DNA of 47,930 nt from Sphingobacterium sp. GTDB lineage: Bacteria; Bacteroidota; Bacteroidia; Sphingobacteriales; Sphingobacteriaceae. Below the pieces are notes generated by a model that was not told the DNA's origin, did not search any database, and was given only the letters and a program-made list of their open reading frames with translations. The stretch covers positions 1-47,930 of the forward strand of contig JAIRVH010000087.1 in the NCBI GenBank assembly GCA_031253985.1, in the 5' to 3' direction. The translations under genes were made by a program, and so were the position numbers. Positions 1-8,640 of this stretch are shown here, piece by piece (position 1 is the first letter of the stretch; each line of letters starts with the position of its first letter).

Positions 1-178
1 ACGTTTTGCTCTATCATATAGAGGACACCCCTTCTGTGTGGTAGTGATTGTTCGACACTCTCACTTTACCAAACGAAGCGGTGTTTTTCTATTTTAACAA
101 CTTCCATATTGAATCCACAGAATGCCCAGTTACATCATGCAGTTAGGCTGATTTTCGCTCTGCGAAAGTTGAGTAATT
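1..178 (-). other. Left-edge sequence, possible start of a gene leaving the window
   Basis: No complete gene lies here. On the minus strand an ATG at 17..15 is preceded, eight bases upstream, by the Shine-Dalgarno-like AAGGGGTG and would start a protein running off the left edge (first residues M-I-E-Q). A short palindrome, CTTTCGCAGAGCGAAAA, lies at about 154-170. The combination looks like the flank of a mobile element or a new operon, but too little is visible to name it. Confidence 0.2.
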
Positions 179-212
179 AAAAAAAAGAGAAAGGGCCGTC
201 GCAGCGGCCCTT
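179..212 (-). terminator. Rho-independent terminator after the cysK remnant
   Basis: A perfect 8-bp stem, AAGGGCCG/CGGCCCTT, with a six-base loop is followed on the minus strand by TCTC and a run of eight T. It lies about 80 bases past the stop of the cysteine synthase remnant and would end that transcript. Confidence 0.85.
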
Positions 213-294
213 CCCTTGTTCACCCAGAATTAACTGAATTGATATAGCCTTCAAAAGCAACTGCACTGTATATGCAGCTGCTGACTCACTTTGC

Positions 295-758
295 TTATAT
301 TTCTGGATAAAGAGCAGTTGATAGATACCGTTCACCTGTATCCGGAAGAAGTACAACGATTGTTTTGCCTTTATTTTCTGGTTTTTTTGCGACTTGTAGC
401 GCAGCATATGCCGCAGCGCCAGATGAAATGCCGACTAATAATCCCTCGGATCTAGCCAACAAACGAGCAGTTTCAAATGCATCTTCATTTCCTACTTGCA
501 CAATCTCATCAACTACTGCTCCATTAAAGTTATCGGGAACAAAACCGGATTTACGGAATCCTGATTTATCAAACCTCTTTCTTCAGCATCCTTGATCATT
601 GCAAATCCAATTCTATCTTTTACGCTACCTGCAGGATTGAAAAATTCCAATTTAGCTATTATTTGGGCTTCGACATGGTGTTTTCTTGTAAAGTTAGTTA
701 GCTCTAATAGAGGAGTATTTCCAATGAGATCCGTTAGATTCTTAGCAATTTTGGACAA
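295..758 (-). pseudogene. cysK: Cysteine synthase remnant with internal deletion and frameshift
   Basis: The two ends of an O-acetylserine sulfhydrylase (PLP enzyme making cysteine from O-acetylserine and sulfide) are present in two different frames. The N-terminal part carries LIGNTPLLEL and the PLP-lysine region NPAGSVKDRIG; the C-terminal part carries [23 protein letters not shown] and [14 protein letters not shown]. The family is about 300 residues long, but only about 155 codons remain. The middle, including the substrate loop TSGNTG, is missing, and the frame changes near 545-560. The TTG at 758 is favoured as the original start because GGAGAGGG lies six bases upstream; an ATG at 764 is almost on top of that site. 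The product cannot be functional. A functional copy elsewhere is likely but not visible. Confidence 0.9.
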
Positions 759-818
759 AGTCATCCCTCTCCAACTTAATAAGTTTAAACTTATCATCTA
801 AGCAATCATACCTTAAAA

Positions 819-1136
819 TCATTCAAAATCCTGAATCTCCATTTTCTCCAATTGCGCTTTTCTTTTTAGTTTATCCCTACAGGAAAAGTAAATTATAAGA
901 AGAACAATAGTTGGAATATTTGTAAGGAAGAACGTTAATACAACCATGGCTAAATTATTCCATAGACGACCTGTGTCAACAATGTTTAAAACATAAATTA
1001 TTGATATCAGAAAAGCGATCATTGGTAAAATAAATCCATACCACTTATTTGTTCTACTAGAGAAAAACAACTGCAGCCATATAGCACCAATAGCAATACA
1101 AATTAGAATTAATATAACTATTAAAGTATCATTCAT
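819..1136 (-). CDS. Small membrane protein, function unknown
   Basis: A 105-residue protein with three predicted membrane helices (about 4-25, 33-52 and 64-88) and a charged C-terminal tail (RDKLKRKAQLEKME). A strong GGGAGG site sits seven bases before the ATG. It resembles no family I can name; the length and layout fit a small integral membrane protein with a cytosolic tail. Just upstream on the same strand there is a short open frame without a convincing start (ending at 1152), so this may be the surviving second gene of a pair. It lies between a broken cysK and an orphan gene, in a region of apparent gene decay. Confidence 0.6.
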   Translation of the reverse strand: MNDTLIVILILICIAIGAIWLQLFFSSRTNKWYGFILPMIAFLISIIYVLNIVDTGRLWNNLAMVVLTFFLTNIPTIVLLIIYFSCRDKLKRKAQLEKMEIQDFE

Positions 1137-1616
1137 TAATTAACCTCCCAATTACAGTATTTTAAATTCAGATATTAGCACTTTAGCTGTATTGAGATCA
1201 ATTTTTCCATCGATAGCAAGACTTTTTATTAGTGATACATATGGTCCATTAGCCGAATCTTCATTAATCTCCCTCACGAAACTAAAAATGTAAATAAATG
1301 TAATCCCCTCAATTAAATTAATACAAAAATTAAAAAAAGTAAATACAATTTGAAAACAAAAATTAAAAATATTAAAAATTGATTCATTGCACTACATAAC
1401 TGGGTGACCTCAAATAATTCTCCATTTAGAAGTACGCTTATGCATGTTCATCAATGATGTAATGAATGAAATTTTATTTCGATAAAATAAAATATATGTA
1501 TTTACATATATTTTATTACAAATTATACTATATTTGTAATTTAGTATTACTTTTAATCTCGTTTTCAAAAAGAGGCTTAAGCGGACACTGACTTTTTCTC
1601 ACCTAACATAAATAGT
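1137..1616. other. AT-rich intergenic stretch
   Basis: Nearly 480 very AT-rich bases with no convincing gene. On the minus strand a frame ending at 1152 reads protein-like (SLAIDGKIDLNTAKVLISEF) but begins only at a GTG at 1277 with no ribosome site, and upstream in the same frame there is no ATG before a stop. The run at 1497-1520 is a near-palindrome of TATGTATTTACATA type. Around 1572-1592 the sequence AGAGGCTTAAGCGGACACTG looks like the terminus of an insertion sequence; this is an impression, not an identification. Confidence 0.4.
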
Positions 1617-2363
1617 GTGTTCGCTAGAGAGGAGATGATTTTAGCTCGTACTGTATTCTTCAAAAAACTAGTAGATTGGGAGGATGTCAGCTCATACGCC
1701 GATGCTTTAAAATCATTTATTGATAGTAATTCTGCAACATATACCAAGTCCACAAATGTATCGCATTCCATTTCACTGGATCAACTGGTTGAAGCGTTTA
1801 TTGCACAGCATGGAAATGAATACGATTACAAAAAATTGAGCGAGTCCGATACTGTTGAAACAATTAAAGTTGATAATGATAACGAAATTACGATTAATAA
1901 AGGATCAATTTCTGTAAAGGGACTTGAAATTGTAGATGCAACACCTGAAAGAATTGCGCAAGGTGCTATTGATGTTTCCAATAATTTTTCTGTAATGAGT
2001 AGTGGAGTAACAGACATCAAAAGTTACTATCATGCAGAATATAACCTTTTCGGGATGGAGCTTTGGCGCATTACTCAGGAGGCTCAATTCACCTATACTG
2101 GAAGTAGTGTGACTGTAAATTATAGTAAAGGACACTATACTCATGGTACTTTATCTGCTTGGCAGGTTTCTAACTGGAAGGACTCGTCAGTCGATTCCAT
2201 TCAAGTTGGTGGCGTATGGACGAAAAAAGTGACGTCATCTGGTAACTTCCATTGGGGTATAGAATACGATGGTAATGGTGTTGTCTTCCAAGACCTGTTC
2301 GTATCGATTGATGCTCGTTGTACTGTTGATGGTGTAACAAGTAGTTATTATACTATTGAATAA
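1617..2363 (+). CDS. Orphan beta-rich protein, possibly 5'-truncated
   Basis: A 248-codon frame with acidic, Ser/Thr-rich composition. Residues about 1-120 are charged and mixed; residues about 130-248 are rich in aromatic residues and alternating beta pattern (YNLFGMELW, HGTLSAWQVSNW, GNFHWGIEYDGNGVVFQD), which is typical of secreted beta-sandwich proteins of Bacillales. No signal peptide is present. The start is uncertain: a GTG at 1617 has no ribosome site, and the AGAGAGGAG at 1626-1634 directly abuts an ATG at 1635 with no spacer. This suggests that the original N-terminus, perhaps with a secretion signal, was lost in a rearrangement. I do not recognise the family. Confidence 0.5.
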   Translation: MFAREEMILARTVFFKKLVDWEDVSSYADALKSFIDSNSATYTKSTNVSHSISLDQLVEAFIAQHGNEYDYKKLSESDTVETIKVDNDNEITINKGSISVKGLEIVDATPERIAQGAIDVSNNFSVMSSGVTDIKSYYHAEYNLFGMELWRITQEAQFTYTGSSVTVNYSKGHYTHGTLSAWQVSNWKDSSVDSIQVGGVWTKKVTSSGNFHWGIEYDGNGVVFQDLFVSIDARCTVDGVTSSYYTIE

Positions 2364-2421
2364 TTGTTTAAACGATGGTGTGTGTTACTTTGGGCTTTTC
2401 AGTATCATCATCAATAAAATT

Positions 2422-2462
2422 GTTGGAGGCGGCATAAAGGTTAATTTATTGTTGCCTCCAGC
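2422..2462 (+). terminator. Hairpin after the 248-codon gene
   Basis: An inverted repeat TGGAGGC/GCCTCCA with a 23-base AT-rich loop, extended by wobble pairs, lies 60 bases after the stop. It has no T run, so it may be a weak terminator or an mRNA-stabilising hairpin. Confidence 0.3.
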
Positions 2463-2596
2463 ATGCTGCATATAATTGACCTCGTCTCGTGGCTAGAAAA
2501 AACTTTTTCCTCGAATGATCATTAAATGCATGCACCATGCGTCCCACATTCATAGCGCTCACGTTTAGTGGAAATGTTTATTCGATATATACTCAA

Positions 2597-3088
2597 CTAC
2601 ATTTCTTTTTCCATCACGTACATCTCATCTTCCCGATTCATCGGGTTCACGATTTTTACAATTTTAAACCCACATTTATTCACGTAAAAATGATGATTCC
2701 CTTTGGAATATCCTGGGGTATCCGTCATCCATTTTTTCGTGTTAGGATACTTCTGTTCTATGTATCTCCATATGGCTAGCCCAATCCCGCGGTTTTCTAG
2801 CAACGGATCGATAAATAAACTACCTAAATAGTTTTCGTTATTTTCGTGAATCCATACAATAACAGCCCCGATCACTTTATTATTCAATAAAACTTTATAG
2901 GACTGGGTAGGTGATTGCAGTGCCCACTTCCTTATAAATTCACCCGTGTCATATCCAGTAGGCCCTCCCTTTTCTTGGCCCAAAAATTGCTGTGTATCTA
3001 AATCAAAGGCTCGAGTCATGATTTCAGTCAAAATAGTAACATCTTCTTCAGTAATCGATTGAAACTGCAAGTTCTCGTATGCTTCCAT
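2597..3088 (-). CDS. GNAT-family N-acetyltransferase
   Basis: About 163 residues with the GNAT fold: the acetyl-CoA-binding segment is LFIDPLLENRGIGLAIWRYIEQKYP (the R-G-I-G turn follows the conserved beta strand), and the C-terminal HHFYVNKCGFKIV motif is typical of the last helix and strand. It should transfer an acetyl group from acetyl-CoA to an amine; the substrate is unknown. The start at 3088 is chosen because GGAGG lies eight bases upstream; the ATG at 3103 overlaps that ribosome site. It begins one base after the esterase stop, so the two are probably co-transcribed and translationally coupled. Confidence 0.8.
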   Translation of the reverse strand: MEAYENLQFQSITEEDVTILTEIMTRAFDLDTQQFLGQEKGGPTGYDTGEFIRKWALQSPTQSYKVLLNNKVIGAVIVWIHENNENYLGSLFIDPLLENRGIGLAIWRYIEQKYPNTKKWMTDTPGYSKGNHHFYVNKCGFKIVKIVNPMNREDEMYVMEKEM

Positions 3089-3089
3089 C

Positions 3090-3965
3090 CTATTGTCCTC
3101 CATCTTTGAATCTCAAGCTTAGAAAATCAATAATTTCCTTAAAGGCATACTGAACCATAGGATCATTAAAATGTTGGTCAAACACATGGTCAGCGCCTTC
3201 AATAGTAATGAACTTGGAATAAATGCCCTTCTCTTTTAACCTTTCATGCATGTTAATCGATTGCTGATAAGGAACGTCTGTATCTCGATCACCATGAAGA
3301 AGTAATGTTGGGGGATAATCTTCGGATATATTATCGATTGGGTTGTATTTTATTAGTTTGTCAAAATTGTTGTTACGATCAATTCCCGTTACTTCTTGAA
3401 CCCAGACGCCTTGCTGACGGCAATAAAGATAAAAATAGAATCTTTCCCACACGCCGTTCGTCACTTCTTTATCCCCTACAGACTCCAAGGCCTTAGTTCT
3501 GCTCACTATGGACTTTTTACAATAATACTCACTAGGCTGCGCGAACCAGTCGCCCAAAATATCTCCGTATCCATACAAAGAAACGATGGCGTTAGGTTTG
3601 ATGTCCATTGTTCCTGCTAATAAACTAAGGAATCCGCCCGCTGAGCTGCCCATGACTGCCATTTTATTAACGTCAAAATCATACCATTTCACCGCCATCG
3701 TTCTTACCCATTCCATCGCATCCCGGATATCTTCAATAATGGATACAAAATTCGTTTCAGGTGCCAGCCTATAATCAATATTGACTATACTAAATCCGGA
3801 ACGCGTAAAATACTCGATTTGTTCCAAAGGCAGCCATGTTCTCGTACCGAAAATTAACGCACCTCCATGGATATAAATAATAACTGGTGAGCCCGGCCCC
3901 TGATCATAAATATCGGCACTTATGGAACAGTGATCCGTTTGCTTATAAACTCTGGTGTCTTTCAT
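3090..3965 (-). CDS. Alpha/beta hydrolase, carboxylesterase type
   Basis: A 291-residue alpha/beta hydrolase related to hormone-sensitive-lipase-like esterases and BD-FAE feruloyl esterases. It shows the oxyanion-hole motif HGGAL (about residue 34), the nucleophile elbow GSSAGG (about 110), an acid in HGDRDTDVPY (about 227) and the catalytic histidine in GADHVF (about 262), so the triad is complete. No signal peptide is present; it is cytoplasmic. An AAGGAGG site precedes the ATG. It is followed immediately by a GNAT gene in a two-gene unit. The substrate cannot be read from sequence. Confidence 0.8.
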   Translation of the reverse strand: MKDTRVYKQTDHCSISADIYDQGPGSPVIIYIHGGALIFGTRTWLPLEQIEYFTRSGFSIVNIDYRLAPETNFVSIIEDIRDAMEWVRTMAVKWYDFDVNKMAVMGSSAGGFLSLLAGTMDIKPNAIVSLYGYGDILGDWFAQPSEYYCKKSIVSRTKALESVGDKEVTNGVWERFYFYLYCRQQGVWVQEVTGIDRNNNFDKLIKYNPIDNISEDYPPTLLLHGDRDTDVPYQQSINMHERLKEKGIYSKFITIEGADHVFDQHFNDPMVQYAFKEIIDFLSLRFKDGGQ

Positions 3966-3997
3966 GTTAATAACCTCCTTAATTTATCGCAATGAGG

Positions 3998-4618
3998 TTA
4001 ATCCACCTGCTTTTCCAACTCAAAATAAGCATCCCGAAGCCAAGGATGAACAACCCGTAGATTTTCCCGCTGCTCCCATAAAAAATGGATGTATGCAAAT
4101 GCCGCATGATCCAGAGAACGATCCAACTGCATCACGATCTGCAGCAAGTAAGGCGGTGTGCCGCTTTGATCCCATTCAATTTTATCTGCTACAAATAGGA
4201 CCTTGTCCAATAAGGTAGAATCCTTTTTTAGGGTGGTGTGGCAACCAACAGCATCGAGGATTTCCTGATCCCGAATCTGAAATAAGTCTTTGGCCATTTC
4301 CTTAGATATTTTCTGATGAATAATCATTGGAAAAAGCTCTTCTTCAGGCAAAACTTCTATGCCCAATTCCCGCGAAACCTCTATCCTGACATCATTCGGG
4401 TAAACCGCGCTAATGTCATGCAAATACCCTGCAATTTCAGCGGCATCCGGATCGGCGTCATATTGTACGGCTATCTTTCTGGCCATTTCTCCGACCCGCA
4501 TGCAGTGTTCCGCAGTTTCTGGACATTTATTGTTTACCAAAAAGTTAAAGATGTCATTCCGCAGGTTTCCAGTTATGGGTGCACAAACAAGCTGGGTGTA
4601 TGCTGAATTCACGAACAC
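3998..4618 (-). CDS. YqeK-like HD-domain hydrolase
   Basis: A 206-residue HD-superfamily metal-dependent phosphohydrolase matching the YqeK layout: H in EHCMRVGEMARK (about 38), the HD pair in AGYLHDISAVYP (about 69-70), IIHQ (about 101), DAVGCHTT and the distal DKVLFVADKIEWDQ. YqeK proteins hydrolyse diadenosine tetraphosphate to two ADP. It differs from the usual yqeK by standing alone, with no nadD or rsfS neighbour, so it is probably a paralogue. Two GTG codons (4618 and 4612) compete as start; AAGGAG lies 4 and 10 bases upstream respectively. It follows the ankyrin gene by nine bases, suggesting one operon. Confidence 0.7.
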   Translation of the reverse strand: MFVNSAYTQLVCAPITGNLRNDIFNFLVNNKCPETAEHCMRVGEMARKIAVQYDADPDAAEIAGYLHDISAVYPNDVRIEVSRELGIEVLPEEELFPMIIHQKISKEMAKDLFQIRDQEILDAVGCHTTLKKDSTLLDKVLFVADKIEWDQSGTPPYLLQIVMQLDRSLDHAAFAYIHFLWEQRENLRVVHPWLRDAYFELEKQVD

Positions 4619-4626
4619 AGGTCTCC

Positions 4627-5061
4627 TTAAAGTTCATATTCATTAAGAAATGTGATGATCTTCTTGGATCGATAATTTATAGCCATGTCTAGTGGGGACG
4701 CCCCATTCATGTCCTTGATATTCATATCTGCTCCATGATCCAATAAGTATTGGATGATATCGGTCGGTTCTTCTCCAGGTTTGCCACCTGTCTGAATGGT
4801 TCCGTCTATGGAAATATCAACAGCTTGATGCAAAGGAGTCCACTCACCTGAGGATTGATAGTTGACATCCGCCCCGCTGTGAATCAAAAATTGAATGATT
4901 TCTTTGTTTTCATGTTCAATCGCACACTTCAATAATGTCCAGCCCGTTGAGCCTTTGAAATTGGGATCCGCTCCTGCCAGCAAAAAGCGTTTCACGCATT
5001 CCAAATCTCCGGCTGCAATAGCTTGGAACACATCATTTTCGTCAGATTTCATATGATCCAT
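4627..5061 (-). CDS. Ankyrin-repeat protein
   Basis: About 144 residues made of four ankyrin repeats: VFQAIAAGDLECVKRFLLAG, TGWTLLKCAIEHENKEIIQF, EWTPLHQAVDIS...IIQYLLDHG and GASPLDMAINYRSKKIITF. Ankyrin repeats form stacked helical pairs that bind partner proteins. No signal or membrane segment is visible, so it is cytoplasmic. The start is placed at the ATG at 5061, two bases after the stop of the preceding gene, because translational coupling is the simplest explanation; the nearby upstream ribosome site is poor. An ATG at 5052 is also possible. The preceding gene encodes a membrane-anchored protein, which may be a partner. Confidence 0.75.
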   Translation of the reverse strand: MDHMKSDENDVFQAIAAGDLECVKRFLLAGADPNFKGSTGWTLLKCAIEHENKEIIQFLIHSGADVNYQSSGEWTPLHQAVDISIDGTIQTGGKPGEEPTDIIQYLLDHGADMNIKDMNGASPLDMAINYRSKKIITFLNEYEL

Positions 5062-5063
5062 TT

Positions 5064-5621
5064 TTAAAATGCACTTCCATCCATAATGAGAATATCCGAC
5101 TTCGAGTCTATTGTTTGAAATTCCATCATAAAGCATTGTTTGCTATCATACGTGATATCCGGATGAAGAAAATAGGTTTCTTGTCCATGATCTTCAAAAA
5201 TATAAGCAACATAATCTTCTGTTTGTGTACTCGGATCACCATATACGGATTTGACTCCGTCAAATGAATAACCTTGCCCAATATTTCTGGTTGTTACATA
5301 TCTTGATTTGGATTCATACGTCCATAACCTTATACCCACTGCTTTGTCATCCACATAATAAACTTCCAATCTTCCCGGGTACTCAATACATTCTTTCTTT
5401 TCTTCACCGTGACCAAGCATTTGTTCCACTTCATGCTGCGTCATTCCAAGAGAAATCGTCTTCCCTGTCTTTTTGTCAAAGAAGCCTAAATCCTGTGCAG
5501 TAAATTCTCCAGGTATGTATGGATACTGGGGCTTCTTTTCTCTGGTTAACAACAAAGCTCCTGTTATGATAACTAAAAAAATGCATGTTGCAAGAAGGAT
5601 ATTTTTAAGTAATTTATTCAT
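5064..5621 (-). CDS. Membrane-anchored extracytoplasmic protein
   Basis: 185 residues with an N-terminal membrane anchor (about 7-26, NILLATCIFLVIITGALLL) followed by an external domain. The segment LGMTQHEVEQMLGHGEE recalls the helix-turn of BamE/SmpA-like or YjgB-like folds found in many anchored Gram-positive proteins. A second such unit appears near FDGVKSVYGDPS, which suggests two copies of a small fold. The cysteine at 13 is not in a good lipobox (T before C). It is followed directly by the ankyrin gene (two-base gap), so an operon is likely. No specific function can be assigned. Confidence 0.6.
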   Translation of the reverse strand: MNKLLKNILLATCIFLVIITGALLLTREKKPQYPYIPGEFTAQDLGFFDKKTGKTISLGMTQHEVEQMLGHGEEKKECIEYPGRLEVYYVDDKAVGIRLWTYESKSRYVTTRNIGQGYSFDGVKSVYGDPSTQTEDYVAYIFEDHGQETYFLHPDITYDSKQCFMMEFQTIDSKSDILIMDGSAF

Positions 5622-5692
5622 GTTATGTCCTCACGATCTTATTGCAGTTGATAGTCAATACTCACTCCCCACTTTGAAAATATGAAAAGGAT

Positions 5693-6199
5693 TCACTTAA
5701 ATCCATCTATAATTTCATTCATTTGTTTAATATGTCTTTGTTCATGTAAGTACAGGGATCTAACCCATTCAATTAATAACATCTCTTGAAAGACCGGGTG
5801 TTTAAAATGTCTTCTACTCAGCACTGATGGGTCTTCCAGCGAGCTTAACATCTCATATAACTTCTGTCTTGAATGATTTAGTTTTGCAATGATTTCTTCG
5901 TATTCCAAAAATTCATCGGTTGGTTTAGCGATATCAGGAGCTTCTATCTTTTTACTTCTATCCAGCAGAAATTCTAATGGTTTATTTTCAATGAATGAAT
6001 CCTCCTCGCTCCTTAGTCCTCTTCTTATGGCTACGATATATAATTCTTCTGTTTTAATTAAGTGTTGACATACCTGACAAATACTCCAACTGGATGAGTC
6101 TCTCTGCTTGTTTAATTCCTCTTCACTCAAACCACTAAGTATTCTTAGTAATTCGTTTCTTGTCTCTTTTAATTCGAGAATGATTTCTTGAAGTTCCAT
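5693..6199 (-). CDS. DinB-family protein
   Basis: 168 residues forming the four-helix DinB/YfiT bundle. The metal-binding histidines are visible: one in QVCQHLIKTEELY (about 46) and a pair in YLHEQRHIKQM (about 152-156). Family members act as thiol-dependent transferases (bacillithiol or mycothiol S-transferases) or related hydrolases in stress and detoxification. GGGAG lies about seven bases before the ATG. It stands alone, with a 70-base gap to the next gene. Confidence 0.75.
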   Translation of the reverse strand: MELQEIILELKETRNELLRILSGLSEEELNKQRDSSSWSICQVCQHLIKTEELYIVAIRRGLRSEEDSFIENKPLEFLLDRSKKIEAPDIAKPTDEFLEYEEIIAKLNHSRQKLYEMLSSLEDPSVLSRRHFKHPVFQEMLLIEWVRSLYLHEQRHIKQMNEIIDGFK

Positions 6200-6324
6200 G
6201 GAAAACTCCCTTTCTATAATTTTTTGGTGTTATTTCATATAACATTTATTTCGCATCCTTTGTGAAATATCCTTTAATGAGAAAATGCTTGTTATCAGAG
6301 TAAGATTATCGAAAAGCCAAAAGA

Positions 6325-6351
6325 CCAGCCGGAAACTTACTTTCCGGCTGG
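6325..6351 (-). terminator. Terminator of the glycosyltransferase operon
   Basis: A perfect 11-bp stem CCAGCCGGAAA/TTTCCGGCTGG with a five-base loop. The minus-strand continuation TCTTTTGGCTTTT is T-rich. It lies about 60 bases after the end of the glycosyltransferase pair; it could also act on plus-strand transcripts. Confidence 0.8.
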
Positions 6352-6409
6352 ATCTTTTGCAAGGGCTAGGTAGCATGCCTTATTCGAAGACAGAAGTTAT
6401 TCGTTTTTA

Positions 6410-7492
6410 TTACTTCGCGCGTTCCGCAAGCAGCTTCTGAAAATATTCTTTATTGTACAGCATACTTGGATGTGTAGGATGAAAGGATAATGCGATTTCA
6501 TTATGTTCGTTCGCTTTCTCATGTTGCCCTAGTCGATCATAACAAAGGCATAGCTGTACATGCGGCAACCACGTGTAAAAATGAGGATGATCCATGGCCA
6601 TGTTACTGCGATCAGGCTTGTAGTTCGTTGCTTCTGTATACCAGTATATCGCGGTTTGATATTGTTTTTTCTCCAAAAAGTGGTTTCCCATCGTGCAGCA
6701 AAATTCAGCTCTAGGCTTATCATACAACAAAGTTAGACATATGGATTCGATTTGCTTATCCTTATTATCCAGCTTTGCATAACAATCCCCCATCTTCAAG
6801 CACGCCTGGATATTGTCTTCAATCCACCCTTGTTTGCCTTCCAGAAATTGTTTGTAATACTGGATGGACTTTTCATATTGAGCGTGATCGCGCAGTTCAT
6901 TAGCGAAATAGTATAAATCCCTTGGTGTAAACGGTTTGCCCTCCTGCTCCCGTTGGGTATAAATTCGCATGTTACGGTCGGTATACGCTTTATCTTTGCT
7001 ATGCGTAATGCCGATCTCGCTGCTCTGTATATTCCCGTAGACAGCCAAGTATTCATGAACCGCCCCAATCCATTGGAAGTTGCGGTCTCTTCGAACCAAG
7101 CGGTTTCGCTTTAAGCTGGATGTCACATTACCCATCTCGTCGAAGGCAAGGTAATAGTGCATGGTCACGCTATCCACATCGAGGGATAGGCCTTTCTTTA
7201 ATTTAATAAATAGCAGCCGGTCTTTCTCCTTTATGATATCGTCCGCGTCCAGCCATAATATATATTTTTTCGTTGCTTTACTAAAAGCATAGTTGCGAGC
7301 GGCAGCAAAATCATCAATCCACTCGAAATCGAAAATTCGGTCCGTAAATTGCGCTGCAATTTCCTTCGTTTGATCAGTTGAGCCTGTATCCACTATGACA
7401 ATTTCGTCGGCGATTCCTTTAACGGATGACAAACATCTCGCGAGTGATTCCTCTTCATTCCTAACAATCATACATAAACTAATCGTGATCAA
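6410..7492 (-). CDS. Family-2 glycosyltransferase with TPR-like C-terminus
   Basis: 360 residues. Residues about 1-110 are a GT-A fold: SLCMIVRNEEESLARCL, IVDTGSTDQT and the metal-binding LWLDADD. Residues about 185-350 are TPR-like helical pairs (YYFANELRDHAQYEKSIQYYKQF; TAIYWYTEATNYKP). This architecture is shared with SunS-type peptide S-glycosyltransferases and with glycosyltransferases of cell-surface proteins, where the repeats hold the acceptor. The gene starts with TTG, and its first bases overlap the TGA of the upstream glycosyltransferase gene (TTGA, 4-base overlap), so the two are translationally coupled. No precursor peptide is seen next to it. Confidence 0.8.
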   Translation of the reverse strand: MITISLCMIVRNEEESLARCLSSVKGIADEIVIVDTGSTDQTKEIAAQFTDRIFDFEWIDDFAAARNYAFSKATKKYILWLDADDIIKEKDRLLFIKLKKGLSLDVDSVTMHYYLAFDEMGNVTSSLKRNRLVRRDRNFQWIGAVHEYLAVYGNIQSSEIGITHSKDKAYTDRNMRIYTQREQEGKPFTPRDLYYFANELRDHAQYEKSIQYYKQFLEGKQGWIEDNIQACLKMGDCYAKLDNKDKQIESICLTLLYDKPRAEFCCTMGNHFLEKKQYQTAIYWYTEATNYKPDRSNMAMDHPHFYTWLPHVQLCLCYDRLGQHEKANEHNEIALSFHPTHPSMLYNKEYFQKLLAERAK

Positions 7493-8640
7493 TGTGTTCG
7501 CTCCTCCTTCTTGATTGCCGGCATTTGGAATCCAGCCGCTCTTTTGAATAAGAAGGTATCATCGGTCAAAGCGACTTTATCCTGATCATCTTCCAGCGTG
7601 AATTTATAGCTGCATAGCTTTTTAATGAGCTTGCTGGTAAACACCTGACCCTGCTCCAGCCAAATGACATAAGGATTTGTTGTTTGCGCAAACGCATAAC
7701 GGTATGGATCGTCTCCATCTTGCTGAACGGGAAAGCTAAATGCATGCGGAGTATAGTTACTGGCGATCTCGACCGTATTATCGGTTGACCCCAAATCAAC
7801 AATAATGATTTCATCTATCTCGTCAAGGATAGAATCCAATGATCGACTAAGCGTCATCTCAGCATCCAACGTAATCATGCATAGGCTAACCTTCATCAGT
7901 GGCTTATAAATAAGCAGATGAATGTCTTTTCCCCACTTCCCCCATGCTCTATGGCGATTTTGCTGCAACAAAATACTCGAATTGGTTTCCTCCAATTGAT
8001 TCATCGTCGCATGATCTATATGGTGAATATAGGAATCATGGACCACTCTTAGCAAATATCCACTCCGCAAAGCTCGCAAACAAAGATCATCGTTCTCGAA
8101 ATCGCCTATACCGAACGTTTCATCAAAATCCCCAATTTCGTCCAAAGCGGATCGTTTCGCTAATAAACAAAAACCGACCAAACGTCTTACATCCAAATAA
8201 CAACCTGCGTTCTCTTCACAATGCTGCCGTGCGAACGAGTCTAGTTCGCTCAAATCGGTGTATGTGACTGGAATTTGCTGATGGCCACTTGAATAATTCG
8301 TAACAGGGCCAACCATTCCCACTCTTTCATTTTCATACAGAACATTCAGCATATTTTCCAGCCAATGCTCCGTTACGATCGTATCATTATTAAGAAAAAG
8401 AATATTCTCTCCCTTTGATAGTTCGATCCCCTGGTTGTAACCTTTGGCAAAACCAAGATTTCCGTTATTTTCATGAACGATTACATCGGGTTGTGTGTGT
8501 AAATAAGCGACTGTACCATCCGTCGATCCATTATCGATAACAATAAGTTCATAATTCTGGGTATGTTCACGAATGCTTTGCAAACACTTGTAAGTTAAAG
8601 GAAGCTGATTATAGGTCAAAATTATGATGCTGGTTGTCAC
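7489..8640 (-). CDS. Two-domain family-2 glycosyltransferase
   Basis: About 383 residues. The N-terminal GT-A domain (about 1-230) carries IIILTYNQLPLTYKCL, VIDNGSTDGT and LFLNNDTIV, the usual rhamnosyl/O-antigen-type GT2 pattern. A second, shorter GT2-like domain begins near residue 250 (KVSLCMITLDAEMTLSRSL, VDLGSTDNT) but ends without a DXD metal motif: WLEQGQ stands where WLDADD would be, so it is probably inactive and may hold the acceptor. The start is the GTG at 8640, five bases after GAGGTGA; the upstream GTG at 8649 is part of that site. Likely role: surface glycan or glycoprotein synthesis with the coupled partner gene. Confidence 0.8.
   Translation of the reverse strand: MTTSIIILTYNQLPLTYKCLQSIREHTQNYELIVIDNGSTDGTVAYLHTQPDVIVHENNGNLGFAKGYNQGIELSKGENILFLNNDTIVTEHWLENMLNVLYENERVGMVGPVTNYSSGHQQIPVTYTDLSELDSFARQHCEENAGCYLDVRRLVGFCLLAKRSALDEIGDFDETFGIGDFENDDLCLRALRSGYLLRVVHDSYIHHIDHATMNQLEETNSSILLQQNRHRAWGKWGKDIHLLIYKPLMKVSLCMITLDAEMTLSRSLDSILDEIDEIIIVDLGSTDNTVEIASNYTPHAFSFPVQQDGDDPYRYAFAQTTNPYVIWLEQGQVFTSKLIKKLCSYKFTLEDDQDKVALTDDTFLFKRAAGFQMPAIKKEERTH

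Noticed and set aside
1152..1277. A 41-codon minus-strand frame ending in LISEFKIL just before the 105-residue membrane gene
   Set aside because: The sequence is protein-like, but the only usable start is a GTG without a ribosome site; it may be a remnant.
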